Origin: an uncultured Alistipes sp.
Lineage (GTDB): Bacteria > Bacteroidota > Bacteroidia > Bacteroidales > Rikenellaceae
NCBI GenBank assembly: GCA_947174575.1
Contig: CAMWJM010000017.1
Span: 1 to 10,915 of the forward strand
Direction of reading: 5' to 3'
Length of the DNA stretch: 10,915 bases
In this document: positions 1 through 7,752 of the stretch, in pieces
Layout: every line of letters begins with the position of its first letter
Numbering within the stretch: the first letter of the stretch is position 1
The notes under the pieces: generated by a model
What the model was told of the DNA's origin: nothing
The model's database searches: none
The model's input: the letters and a program-made list of their open reading frames with translations, nothing else
Program-made: the position numbers and the translations under genes

Positions 1-914
1 TCCGCTACGCCCTGACCATCGACGCCGACGGCCAGCACTACGCCGACGACATCCCCGTCTTTCTGGAGCATGCCGAGCGGCATCCCGGCACGCTGCTCAT
101 AGGCGCGCGCAACCTCGCGGCCGACAACATGCCCTCGAAGAACACGTTCGCCAACCGCTTTTCGAATTTCTGGTTCGCCGTGGAGACGGGCATCCGCCTC
201 GCCGACACCCAGTCGGGCTTCCGGCTCTATCCGCTGGCCCCGCTCCGGGGCATCCGGCTGCTGACGTCGCGCTACGAATTCGAGGTCGAGATCATCGTCC
301 GGGCCGCATGGCGGGGCGTGCGGGTGGAGAACGTGCCGATCCGGGTCTATTATGCGCCGCCCGACGAGCGGGTGTCGCACTTCCGGCCGCTCAAGGATTT
401 CACGCGCATCAGCATCCTCAACACGTTTTTAGTGCTGGCGGCGTTGCTGTATTACTACCCCTGGCGGTTTCTGCGTTCGCTGACCCGCGAAAATATCCGC
501 GCGTTCGTGCGCGGTCATATCGCCCGTTCGGGCGAAAGTCCGTGCCGGATCGCGGCGGCCGTGGGACTGGGCGTGGGCTGCGGCATCCTGCCCATATGGG
601 GCTACCAGCTTGTCGTCGCGCTCGTGGCGGCCCATCTGCTGCGGCTCGACAAGGTCGTGGCGGCGGTCTGCTCGAACGTGAGCATCCCGCCCATGATCCC
701 TTTCATCCTCTACGGGAGCCTGCGGATCGGCGCCTGGCTGTGGGGCGCGGAATGCTCGCTGAACCTGCACGACATTTCGTTCGCCGCGGCGGGCGAAATG
801 CTGGGGCAATATGTCGTGGGCAGCGTGTTTTTGGCTTCGGTATGCGGATTCATCGCATGGGGCGTTTGCTGGGCCGTACTCTCTTTGTTGAAACGATCGT
901 CGCGCCATGAATAA
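1..914 (+). CDS. Family 2 glycosyltransferase fused to DUF2062 membrane domain (5' end missing)
   Basis: The frame is open from position 3 at the window edge and ends in TAA at 912-914, so the start codon and N-terminus lie outside. The first visible residues carry the metal-binding DADGQH motif of dolichol-phosphate-mannose-synthase-like GT2 enzymes. They are followed by the usual GxRN and DTQSGFR segments (roughly visible residues 35-75) and YEFEVE. These enzymes move a sugar from a nucleotide sugar to a lipid or lipid-linked acceptor at the cytoplasmic face of the membrane. After a hydrophobic segment (LNTFLVLAALLYYY), the C-terminal 120 or so residues match DUF2062: charged entry, GVGCGILPIWGYQ, then SNVSIPPMIPFILY and a final hydrophobic helix. 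The GT2-DUF2062 fusion is a known arrangement in Bacteroidota lipid or pigment clusters, where it probably glycosylates the product. Its stop overlaps the next start by 8 bp. The family call is firm; acceptor and sugar are unknown. Confidence 0.9.
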   Translation, partial: RYALTIDADGQHYADDIPVFLEHAERHPGTLLIGARNLAADNMPSKNTFANRFSNFWFAVETGIRLADTQSGFRLYPLAPLRGIRLLTSRYEFEVEIIVRAAWRGVRVENVPIRVYYAPPDERVSHFRPLKDFTRISILNTFLVLAALLYYYPWRFLRSLTRENIRAFVRGHIARSGESPCRIAAAVGLGVGCGILPIWGYQLVVALVAAHLLRLDKVVAAVCSNVSIPPMIPFILYGSLRIGAWLWGAECSLNLHDISFAAAGEMLGQYVVGSVFLASVCGFIAWGVCWAVLSLLKRSSRHE

Positions 915-3900
915 CTGTTTCGTCAGACTCTACGACTGGTTTCGCGGCCACCGGCGGCTGCTCTATCTGCTGCTGGTCGTGTGGCTCGCGGGGTCGGGGC
1001 TGCTGGCCTCGCGGATGCGCTTCGTGGAGGACATCACCAACTTCTTCTCCGACGACGAGTCGGGGCAGAAGCAGGCGCTCGTCTTCAAGAACCTGCGGCT
1101 CAAAGACCGCATGGTCGTTCTGCTCGAAGACGACGACCCCGACCGCATGATCGAGGCCGCCGGGCAGGTCGTCGAAGCCCTTGCGCCGCTGGTCGACGAG
1201 GGGCTGCTGCTCCGCGTCATGGAGGGGGTCGATGCCTCGACCGTGGATCGGAGCGCCGCATTCATATACGATTATCTGCCCTCTTTTCTGACCGATGCGG
1301 ACTATGCGCGCATCGAAGCCTCGCTCGACGAGGGGTCGGTGCGGCAGGCCGTGCGCCGCTGTTTCGAGGTGATGACCTCGCCGTCGGGCCTTTTCGCCGG
1401 CGAAATCTGCCTGCGCGACCCGCTGGGGCTGGGTACTCCGCTGCTCGCGGGGCTGTCGCGCTTCGGCGGGCAGGCCGACTACGAACTCTATGCGGATCAT
1501 GTTTTCGCGAAGGATTTTTCGGCCTTGTTCCTCTTCGCCGATCCGGCCAACGGGATGGGCAGCACCGGGGCGAACGACGAGTTGATCCGCCGCATGGAGC
1601 AGGCTTTGGCGGAGGTCTCGGCGCGAACCGGCGTCGCGGCGAGCTACTTCGGCGGCTCGGCCGTCGCGGTCTACAACGCCCGGCAGATCAAGCGCGACAC
1701 GACGATCACCCTGACCGTAGCGCTCGTGTTGGTGGTGCTGGTCATCACCCTGTCGCTCCGCGATCGGGGCGCAGTGGTGCTGATCGTGGTGCCGGTGGTG
1801 TTCGGGGCCTTGTTCGCCCTGGCGGCGATCTATCTGCTCCAGGGACGGATTTCGTCGATCGCCATCGGAGCCGGAGCTGCCGTGTTCGGCATCGCGTTGA
1901 GCTATTCGATCCATGTCGTGTCGCACCGCACGCACGCCGACGACCCGCGGCAGGTGATCGCCGAACTGGCCTATCCCATGACGGTGGGCAGCTTCACGAC
2001 GATCGGCGCTTTCGTGGCGCTGCTCTTCACCCACTCCCGCCTGCTGCAGGATTTCGGGGCTTTCGCCTCGCTGACCTTGATCGGCACGACGCTTTTCTGC
2101 CTGATTTTCCTGCCTCACTTCCTGTCGCGGGGGACGCACCGGCCCGGCCGGATGCTGCGCCTGGTCGACCGGATCAACGGCTATGCCTACGAACGCAACC
2201 GGTGGCTCGTGGGCGGCATCGCGGTCGTGACGATCGGATGCGCCTTTTTCTACGACGACGTGCGTTTCGACAGCGACCTGCACCGCCTCAATTTCGAGCC
2301 GAAGCACATCGCCGATGCCGAGCGCAAGTTGGAGCGGCTGACCGGCAGCAGCGACGCACGGGTCTTTCTGGTCACCTCGGCCGGGAGTGCCGAGCAGACC
2401 GAACAGGCCTATGGGCAGCTGGCTGCGCAGCTCGCAGCGCTGGAGCGAGAGGGGCGGATCCTCTCCAGCATCACGATCGGCGATTATTTCGTCGCACCCG
2501 CCGAGCAGCAGCGGCGCATCGAGCGATGGAACGCGTTCTGGCAGGATCGCCGCGATGCCCTCGTGGCGCGCATCGACCGGGCTGCGGCCGACGCCGGATT
2601 CAGCGAGGGGGCGTTCGACGCATTTACCGATCTTTTATCTCGGGAGTATACGGTTTGCGGCTATTCCCACGAAGAGTTGGCCGACGTCCCTCTGTTTTCC
2701 GACTGGATCGACACGGCCGATTCGTCGTTCCTGCTGGTGTCGCAAATCGAACTGCGGGAGGAGCAAAAACCGCTCGTCTATGCCTCTCTGGAGCGGTGCG
2801 ACGACACGGCGATCGTCGACCGCGGCTACTACTCCTCGCGCATGGTGGACGATATCAACGAGGACTTCTACTTCATCCTTTTCGTCTCGTCGCTGCTGGT
2901 CTTCGGCGCTCTGCTCCTCTCCTACGGGCGCATCGAGCTGGCGTTGCTGTCGCTGCTGCCGATGCTGGTGAGCTGGGTCATCATCCTGGGGTGCATGGCG
3001 CTGCTGGACATTCCGTTCAACATCGTGAACATCATCCTTTCGACCTTCATTTTCGGCATCGGCGACGACTTCAGCATCTTCATCATGGACGGTCTGCTGT
3101 GCGAGTACGGCGAGGGTCGCCGGCTCTTCAATGCGCACAAGACCGCGATCTTCTTCTCGGCGTTCACCACCATTGCCGGATTGGGCGCCCTGATCTTCGC
3201 CGGACACCCTGCGCTGAAATCCATAGCCCTCATCTCGGTGCTCGGGTTAGGGGTGGTGATTCTGGTCTCCTATACGCTGCAACCCGTTCTGTTCTGCTGT
3301 TTCGTCTCCGGCCCGGCCCGCCGGGGCGACTTCCCCTATGCTTTGCGGGACTTGGTGCGCACGCTTTATGCGTTCGTCTATTTCCTGCTCGGGTGTGTGG
3401 CGGCGCAAGCGTTCATCGTGGTGAGTCTGCTCGTTCCGGTGCGTCGCGAGCGGAAGCAGCTGTGGCTGCACCGGTGCGTCTGCGCATTCGCGCGTTTCTT
3501 CCTGCAGACGATCCCGGCGACCCGCGTCGAGCGGCCGAACGACGCGCAGGAGCGGTTCGACAGACCGGCAGTCATTCTGGCCAACCACCAGTCGTTCATC
3601 GACATCCTGCTGCTGCTCGCCGCGACGCCGAAAATCGTGATGGTCACCAACGGCTGGGTGTGGCGTTCGCCGTTCTTCGGCCCGATCGTCCGCTATTTCG
3701 GCTGTTTCCGCACCGACGACGGCTACGAAACGGCGGTCGATCGGCTGCGCGACAAGGTGGCGGCCGGATATTCGGTCGTCGTTTTTCCCGAGGGCACCCG
3801 CTCGGCCGACCGCTCGATCGGACGGTTCCATAAGGGTGCGTTCTATCTGGCCGAGCAGCTGCGGCTGGACATCGTGCCGATCGTGATCTACGGCGCCGGC

Positions 3901-4581
3901 ATGGTGTCGTCCAAGCGGCAGGGGTTCTACATCAAGCCGGGGCGCGTCGTCGCCCGGATTTTTCCGCGCACGGCCTGCGGCGACGCCCGGTTCGGCCCGA
4001 CGATCCGCGAGCAGGCGAAAGCGTGGAGGAGTTGGTACCGGACGCAATACGCCGCGTTGTGCGACCGCTACGACCGGGCCGACAACCCCTATTTCCGCGA
4101 TGCGCTCCGCAAAAACTACCTCTACAAAGGCCCGCTGGTCGCGGCGCAGGTCTATCGGGAAGCCCGGCGCGAACGCTATTACGAGGCGTGGGATCGGGCC
4201 GTGCCGCGCTCGGGGATCGTGACGGAGATCGGATGCGGATACGGAGCGCGGACATTGATGTTGGGCATGCTCTCCCGCAGCCGCACGATGATCGGGCTGG
4301 ATCGCGCCGAGGAGCGGCTCCGTCTGGCCGAGCATTGTTTTCTCAAGGGGGCGAACATCTCGTTCGCGCACTTGTGCGAGGAGGCCTTGCCCGAGTCGGA
4401 CGCCTTCCTGCTGCACGCTTTCTGTCCGGAGCTGCTCGAATGCTGCCTGGAGCGCCTGCGGCCCGACGGTATCGTAGTGCTCGACGGCGTGCAGCCGGGC
4501 GAAGTCGCCGAGTTCGCAGCTCGGCACCGGCTCGAAGTGCGGACGACGGAGGAGGGATTGATTTCGATACGACACGCCTAA
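907..4581 (+). CDS. Trifunctional MMPL exporter / lysophospholipid-type acyltransferase / SAM methyltransferase
   Basis: Single 1224-residue frame with three parts. (1) Residues 1-800 are an RND/MMPL exporter: a membrane segment near 18-35, a periplasmic loop, a block of helices at about 265-405, a second membrane segment at 432-448, a second periplasmic loop, then helices at about 652-800. The C-terminal half keeps the acidic GIGDDFSIF motif (717-725), the usual proton-relay site. The equivalent N-terminal segment (GIALSYSIH, 328-336) has serine in place of aspartate. (2) Residues 850-1060 are a PlsC-type acyltransferase with the HX4D motif NHQSFID (893-899) and FPEGTRS (960-966). (3) Residues 1085-1224 are a class I methyltransferase with motif I EIGCGYG (1107-1113) and an acidic LDRAEERL after strand 2. 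Related three-part proteins are known in Bacteroidota, and separate homologues occur in aryl-polyene clusters. The inferred role is to acylate, methylate and export a lipid-like product. ATG 907 lies inside the end of the previous gene and directly precedes the first membrane helix. Substrate unknown. Confidence 0.92.
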   Translation: MNNCFVRLYDWFRGHRRLLYLLLVVWLAGSGLLASRMRFVEDITNFFSDDESGQKQALVFKNLRLKDRMVVLLEDDDPDRMIEAAGQVVEALAPLVDEGLLLRVMEGVDASTVDRSAAFIYDYLPSFLTDADYARIEASLDEGSVRQAVRRCFEVMTSPSGLFAGEICLRDPLGLGTPLLAGLSRFGGQADYELYADHVFAKDFSALFLFADPANGMGSTGANDELIRRMEQALAEVSARTGVAASYFGGSAVAVYNARQIKRDTTITLTVALVLVVLVITLSLRDRGAVVLIVVPVVFGALFALAAIYLLQGRISSIAIGAGAAVFGIALSYSIHVVSHRTHADDPRQVIAELAYPMTVGSFTTIGAFVALLFTHSRLLQDFGAFASLTLIGTTLFCLIFLPHFLSRGTHRPGRMLRLVDRINGYAYERNRWLVGGIAVVTIGCAFFYDDVRFDSDLHRLNFEPKHIADAERKLERLTGSSDARVFLVTSAGSAEQTEQAYGQLAAQLAALEREGRILSSITIGDYFVAPAEQQRRIERWNAFWQDRRDALVARIDRAAADAGFSEGAFDAFTDLLSREYTVCGYSHEELADVPLFSDWIDTADSSFLLVSQIELREEQKPLVYASLERCDDTAIVDRGYYSSRMVDDINEDFYFILFVSSLLVFGALLLSYGRIELALLSLLPMLVSWVIILGCMALLDIPFNIVNIILSTFIFGIGDDFSIFIMDGLLCEYGEGRRLFNAHKTAIFFSAFTTIAGLGALIFAGHPALKSIALISVLGLGVVILVSYTLQPVLFCCFVSGPARRGDFPYALRDLVRTLYAFVYFLLGCVAAQAFIVVSLLVPVRRERKQLWLHRCVCAFARFFLQTIPATRVERPNDAQERFDRPAVILANHQSFIDILLLLAATPKIVMVTNGWVWRSPFFGPIVRYFGCFRTDDGYETAVDRLRDKVAAGYSVVVFPEGTRSADRSIGRFHKGAFYLAEQLRLDIVPIVIYGAGMVSSKRQGFYIKPGRVVARIFPRTACGDARFGPTIREQAKAWRSWYRTQYAALCDRYDRADNPYFRDALRKNYLYKGPLVAAQVYREARRERYYEAWDRAVPRSGIVTEIGCGYGARTLMLGMLSRSRTMIGLDRAEERLRLAEHCFLKGANISFAHLCEEALPESDAFLLHAFCPELLECCLERLRPDGIVVLDGVQPGEVAEFAARHRLEVRTTEEGLISIRHA

Positions 4582-4583
4582 TA

Positions 4584-6077
4584 ATGGAACACTACGACGC
4601 AATCATTATCGGCAGCGGCCTGGGCGGCCTGGCCTGCGGAGCGACTTTGAGCCGCGAGGGGATGAAAGTTTGCGTGCTGGAGCGACATGGGGTACTCGGA
4701 GGGTGCCTCCAGTCGTTTCGGCGGCAGGGCCGCATGCTCGACACGGGCATGCACTATGTCGGGAGCATGGCGCCGGGACAGATTCTGCACCAGTATTTCA
4801 AGTACTACGGCATCGCCGACCGCCTGCAGCTCGATCGGCTCGATCCCGAGGCCTACGACGTGATCCGCTTCGGCGAGGAGCGATACGTCTATGCCTGCGG
4901 CTACGACCGGTTCGCCGAGCGATTGGCCGAGCGATTCCCCGCCGAACGAGCCGGCATCGAGGCTTATTGCGACTTGCTGCAGCGGGTCGGGACGACGATC
5001 TCTCCGGAACTGCTTCGCGCGGGGCGTCTTTCGGCCGACGGCAGCGAGTATATGGGCTTGTCGGTATTCGAATCCATCGCCGAATGTACCCGCAATCCGG
5101 AGTTGCGGCGCGTGCTGGCGGGTACGACGGGGCTGCACAGCCGCGACCGCGCACGCACGTCGTTCTATGAACACGCCATGATCCAGCACTCCTATATCGA
5201 GAGTGCCTGGCGCTTCGTGGGAGGAACGCAGCACGTGGCCGATGCGTTGGTCGAGGCGATCCGCCGCCACGGAGGCGAAGTGCGGTCCGGTATGGAGGTC
5301 ACCCGTCTGGGCCTCGATGGCCGGAAAATAGGCTATGTCGAGGTGAACGGCACCGACCGGCTGGCGGGGCGCTATGTTGTTTCGGCCATACATCCGGCCG
5401 CGACCTTCGCATTGCTGGACGACCCGAATGCGATCCGCCCCGCGTTCTTCCGCCATGTCCGCACGCTCGGCAATTCGTGCGGGATTTTCACGACTTACCT
5501 TTTGATGAAGCCGGGGAGCTGCCCCTATGTCGGCAGCAACTATTATCTGCATGCCGACGAGTCCGACGGATGGACGATGCGGGTGGACTATCGGGGATGC
5601 AACCTGCCGGTGGTGCTGGTGTGCATGCAGCCCGATCCGACCCGCAACTATGCCGAGGCCCTGTCGTTGCTCGTGCCGATGCCGTCGGACGAGTGGCAGC
5701 CGTGGGCCGGCACGACTCTCGGGCACCGCGGCGCGGACTACGCCGCCTGGAAAGAGCGTTATGCGCAGACGTCGATCGATTTCGTCGCGCGGTATTTCCC
5801 GGCGATCCGTTCGCAGATCGAGGCGGTGTACACCGCCTCGCCGCTCACCTACCGCCATTATACCGCCACGCCCGACGGCTCGGCCTACGGCATCGTGAAG
5901 GACTGCCGCAATTCGCTGTCGACGCATCTGTCTGTGCGCACGCGGATCGAAAACCTGCTCCTCACCGGGCAGAACATCAATGTCCACGGCGCCTTGGGCG
6001 TGTGCGTCAGCGCGGCGGCCACGTGCAGCGCCCTGGTGGGCGAGGAGTATCTCACCAAAAAGATCGGCTATGAATAG
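4584..6077 (+). CDS. FAD-dependent oxidoreductase, phytoene desaturase / retinol saturase-like
   Basis: 497 residues, starting at ATG 4584, two bases after the previous stop; the frame is open further upstream but that part lies inside the exporter gene. The N-terminus is a dinucleotide-binding Rossmann fold: YDAIIIGSGLGGL with GxGxxG at 10-15, then the ribose-binding glutamate in LERHGVLGGCLQSF (32-45). The FVGGTQ segment (211-215) and the C-terminal LLLTGQNINVHGALGV stretch (458-473) are the conserved FAD contacts of the CrtI/retinol-saturase superfamily, which desaturates, saturates or isomerises long conjugated chains. Length fits the family. No phytoene synthase or other carotenoid gene is in view, so a carotenoid role is not supported. 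Between an acyltransferase-exporter and an adenylating ligase it more likely acts on a polyene or acyl chain, or on an aromatic ring. The superfamily is sure; the substrate and direction of reaction are open. Confidence 0.88.
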   Translation: MEHYDAIIIGSGLGGLACGATLSREGMKVCVLERHGVLGGCLQSFRRQGRMLDTGMHYVGSMAPGQILHQYFKYYGIADRLQLDRLDPEAYDVIRFGEERYVYACGYDRFAERLAERFPAERAGIEAYCDLLQRVGTTISPELLRAGRLSADGSEYMGLSVFESIAECTRNPELRRVLAGTTGLHSRDRARTSFYEHAMIQHSYIESAWRFVGGTQHVADALVEAIRRHGGEVRSGMEVTRLGLDGRKIGYVEVNGTDRLAGRYVVSAIHPAATFALLDDPNAIRPAFFRHVRTLGNSCGIFTTYLLMKPGSCPYVGSNYYLHADESDGWTMRVDYRGCNLPVVLVCMQPDPTRNYAEALSLLVPMPSDEWQPWAGTTLGHRGADYAAWKERYAQTSIDFVARYFPAIRSQIEAVYTASPLTYRHYTATPDGSAYGIVKDCRNSLSTHLSVRTRIENLLLTGQNINVHGALGVCVSAAATCSALVGEEYLTKKIGYE

Positions 6078-7752
6078 AGGTCTGAAATTCGGATGTCTGG
6101 TGCCGGCAGCTCTGCTGGCGGCAGGGCTGCTCGGTCTGGCGGGCTGGATCGGAATAGCGGTCGCGACGTCCGACCCGAAGCGCCCGGAGCTGGCGGTGCA
6201 GCCGGCCGATTATCGGCTCTCGGTCGCTGCGGATTCGGTGCGCCGCTGCCGCGATCATGTGCTGCTGCGCAACCCCTACGGCGTGTGGGAGGCCCGCATT
6301 TCGGGGCCGGCCGAGGAGCGGGGTGCGGCTATGGGGGCCATGGGGCGCGATCTGCTCCGGTTCCAGGAGGAGGTGTTCGTCCGGCAAATTCGGCAGCTCG
6401 TCCCCTCGGAGCGCTACCTGCGCTTGCTGGGCAAGCTCACTCTTTTTTTCAACCGGCGGCTGGCCGACTACATTCCGGAGGAGTACCGGCGGGAGATCGC
6501 GGCGATGTCCGAATTCTGCAGCCGCGATTTCGACGAATTCGGCTCGCCCTATGTCCGCCAGCTGAACTATCATGCCGCCCACGACATCGGCCACGCCATG
6601 CAGAAATACATGCTGGTCGGCTGCAGCGCTTTCGCTGTGCGGAACGGGCGCAGCGCCGATTCGACGCTACTCGTAGGCCGCAATTTCGATTTCTATGTCG
6701 GCGATGATTTCACCCGGAACAAGCTGGTGAGTTTCGTCGCGCCCGATCGGGGCTATCGCTATGCGTCGGTCGGCTGGCCCGGCATGATCGGGGTGCTGTC
6801 GGGGATGAACGAACGGGGCCTGACCGTGACGCTCAATGCCGCCGAAGGCCCGATTCCCACCTCGTCGGCCATGCCCGTTTCGCTGCTGGCCCGGCATATG
6901 CTCCAATATGCGGCGACCCTCGACGAAGCTCGGGCCATAGCCGACACCTGCCGGACGTTCGTCTCCGAGTCGTTTCTGGTGACGGCGGCCTGCGGGCGCG
7001 AGGCCGCCGTGATCGAGAAGACTCCCGAGCGGCAGGCGCTTTTCGTGCCCGAGGACGACATGTTGCTCTGCACCAACCACTACCAGTCGGCCGCGTTCGC
7101 CGACGATCCGGTCAATCGGGCGAATATCGCCGACTCCGACAGCGAATACCGCCGGCTCCGCCTCGCCGAGTTGCTCGCCGGGCGGGCGCCTCTCGATCCG
7201 GTGGGGGCCGTCGAGGTGTTGCGCGACCGCCGGGGGTTGGGCGGCCGCGACATCGGGCTGACCAACGAAAAGTCGATCGACCAATGTCTGGCCCACCATT
7301 CGGTCGTCTTTCAGCCCGAACACGGGTTGATGTGGGTTTCGACCGGGCCGTGGCAGGCGGGCGCCTATCTGTGCTACGACCTGAAGCGGATATTCGGCGG
7401 CGGCGACCCGACGCCGGCAGGGTTTGCCGATACCGCGCGCACGATCGCGGCGGATTCGGAGTTCCTGCAGCGCGACTACCTCCGGGTGTGCGACTACCGG
7501 CGGCGTGCGGCCGTAGTGCGGCAAGCCCTCGCAAGCGGGGAGGAACTCGCTGCGGGATATGCGGACAGTCTGGTTGCGGCGAATCCCGAATATTTCGAAT
7601 CCCATGCCCTGCAGGGGGACTATTTCTATGAGCAGAAAGATTACGGCCGGGCTATCCGGTCTTGGTGGCAAGCGCTCGATCGCGAAATTCCCCGGCGCGG
7701 GCAACGCGAAGAACTCGAACGGAAAATCACACGCTATGATAAGAAACAATGA
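6070..7752 (+). CDS. C45-family autoproteolytic acyltransferase/hydrolase, membrane-anchored, TPR-like tail
   Basis: 560 residues. ATG 6070 overlaps the preceding stop by 8 bp and gives a clean N-terminal hydrophobic anchor (about 8-32), so the body is probably periplasmic. Ntn-hydrolase signature: VGCSAFAV (183-190), with Cys185 the likely nucleophile freed by self-cleavage after Gly184. GRNFDF (203-208) and CTNHY (334-338) are further marks of the acyl-CoA:6-aminopenicillanate acyltransferase / C45 family. Such enzymes make or break amide bonds between an acyl group and an amine. Residues about 505-540 (NPEYFESHALQGDYFYEQKDYGRAIRSW, given here as its key turns) resemble one TPR unit beyond the catalytic domain. 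In this operon it could transfer the acyl or aryl product to an amine acceptor, or act as an amidase on it. A penicillin-related role is not implied. Family placement is confident; acceptor unknown. Confidence 0.85.
   Translation: MNRGLKFGCLVPAALLAAGLLGLAGWIGIAVATSDPKRPELAVQPADYRLSVAADSVRRCRDHVLLRNPYGVWEARISGPAEERGAAMGAMGRDLLRFQEEVFVRQIRQLVPSERYLRLLGKLTLFFNRRLADYIPEEYRREIAAMSEFCSRDFDEFGSPYVRQLNYHAAHDIGHAMQKYMLVGCSAFAVRNGRSADSTLLVGRNFDFYVGDDFTRNKLVSFVAPDRGYRYASVGWPGMIGVLSGMNERGLTVTLNAAEGPIPTSSAMPVSLLARHMLQYAATLDEARAIADTCRTFVSESFLVTAACGREAAVIEKTPERQALFVPEDDMLLCTNHYQSAAFADDPVNRANIADSDSEYRRLRLAELLAGRAPLDPVGAVEVLRDRRGLGGRDIGLTNEKSIDQCLAHHSVVFQPEHGLMWVSTGPWQAGAYLCYDLKRIFGGGDPTPAGFADTARTIAADSEFLQRDYLRVCDYRRRAAVVRQALASGEELAAGYADSLVAANPEYFESHALQGDYFYEQKDYGRAIRSWWQALDREIPRRGQREELERKITRYDKKQ

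Noticed and set aside
850..2307. Minus-strand open frame of 485 codons opposite the exporter gene
   Set aside because: It is antisense to a gene with clear motifs; its translation is dominated by Arg, His, Gln, Glu and Asp with no domain, the usual shadow of GC-rich coding DNA. The same holds for 3247-4602 and 4578-5987 on the minus strand.
981..3833. Plus-strand open frame of 950 codons inside the exporter gene
   Set aside because: It is an off-frame reading of the MMPL-PlsC gene, very Arg/Gly/Ala-rich, with no motifs, while the main frame has all expected ones.
4548..4556. GGAGGAGGG as a Shine-Dalgarno sequence for the oxidoreductase
   Set aside because: It lies about 27 bp before ATG 4584, too far to act as a ribosome binding site, and is part of the upstream coding sequence.
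4023..4583. Upstream extension of the oxidoreductase frame into the exporter gene
   Set aside because: The extra residues are an off-frame reading of the methyltransferase part; the Rossmann motif starts right after ATG 4584 as expected.
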